Shown piece after piece: positions 63,852-64,000 of a stretch of DNA of 64,000 nt. The notes beneath the pieces are model-generated. The model searched no databases. It worked only from the letters and a program-made list of their open reading frames with translations, and had not been told where the DNA came from. The stretch lies in NCBI GenBank assembly GCA_030149205.1, contig JASBSB010000006.1, forward strand, positions 605,119 through 669,118, given 5' to 3'. Position 1 is the first letter of the stretch. Each line of letters begins with the position of its first letter. The DNA is from Candidatus Heimdallarchaeota archaeon (GTDB lineage: Archaea > Asgardarchaeota > Heimdallarchaeia > Heimdallarchaeales > Kariarchaeaceae). The position numbers and the translations under genes are program-made.

Positions 63852-64000
63852 GTGCCTCAAACACAGGTCATTGACCCCCATGTACTGTCCGAATTTCTCA
63901 TCTTAAATCAAGATTTCCTTCGTCCCAAGTTCCCAGACGCAAAAAGAACCTCAAAACTGGGCAGACCAAGAATTGGTCTGAGATGGGTGCTGGCCGCCAT
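63852..64000 (+). CDS. Transposase N-terminus (IS5-like), cut by window edge
   Basis: From GTG 63852 the frame reads MPQTQVIDPHVLSEFLILNQ and continues to SKLGRPRIGLRWVLAAI at the last base. LGRPR-x6-VL-AI is the opening of IS5/DUF4096-type transposases. No stop is met, so only the first 49 residues are seen. Its GC content is above that of the surroundings, consistent with a recent insertion beside the metal cassette. The start codon is tentative. Confidence 0.55.
   Translation, partial: MPQTQVIDPHVLSEFLILNQDFLRPKFPDAKRTSKLGRPRIGLRWVLAA

Noticed and set aside
1..64000. CRISPR array or restriction/defence island
   Set aside because: No regularly spaced direct repeats and no cas, restriction or toxin-antitoxin genes were seen.

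Overview
The window is AT-rich archaeal chromosome. It holds a RadA recombinase, a 16S rRNA with archaeal signature sequences, an intron-containing tRNA with a tRNA-intron endonuclease homologue, a Taw2-type wyosine enzyme, a Nip7-like PUA protein, and TATA-type promoters combined with GGAGG ribosome binding sites. A RING-like zinc module fused to a helicase, a TPR protein with a longin/roadblock-like C-terminus, a leucine-rich-repeat protein and a 16S gene unlinked to 23S together point to an Asgard archaeon, perhaps Heimdallarchaeia-like. That placement is inference; no phylogeny was run.

Layout. 1-8.1 kb: a minus-strand cluster of unrecognised genes (531, 563, 37, 360 and 1105 aa plus a truncated membrane protein) mixing cytosolic and membrane/surface products, with a repeated AATTTGTC motif in its upstream region. 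8.4-12 kb: radA, a YccF-like membrane protein and small secreted proteins, one with a decayed second copy. 12-20 kb: an alpha/beta hydrolase, a SAM methyltransferase, the RING-helicase, then a convergent set with a METTL16/RlmF-like methyltransferase, the EndA-like protein and a helical protein; then a nitroreductase and a CAT-anticodon tRNA with a 12-nt intron. 20.5-30 kb: a beta-propeller protein, two near-identical UbiA prenyltransferases in opposite orientation, a YgjP-like metallopeptidase, an SDR, and the solitary 16S rRNA on the minus strand with a terminator and flanking processing stem.

30-41 kb: unknown proteins, an LRR protein, tRNA-Val abutting taw2, the TPR/longin-like protein, a secreted lipase-like hydrolase, an MFS transporter, a GltD-like oxidoreductase, a PPOX flavoprotein and the Nip7-like gene. 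41.5-54 kb: HtpX, a TetR regulator with a clear palindromic operator facing a GAP-family membrane protein/rifampin-phosphotransferase-like pair, a GH31 alpha-glucosidase, an amidase and a HAD-class II aldolase fusion. 54-59 kb: a complete branched-chain amino acid ABC transporter (LivJ, LivH, fused LivM-LivG, LivF). 60.4-64 kb: a metal-resistance cassette (broken CDF exporter, ArsR regulator, P1B ATPase) followed by the start of a transposase cut by the window edge.

The most unusual signals are these. The 16S rRNA carries compensatory changes in the nearly universal helices 1 and 2. A relaxed-motif minimal tRNA intron lies about 1.6 kb from an EndA homologue lacking its catalytic histidine. 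A tRNA gene abuts the start codon of a tRNA-modification gene with no gap. A RING-like module is fused to a helicase. The unassigned cluster at the left end may be an undescribed membrane-linked system.
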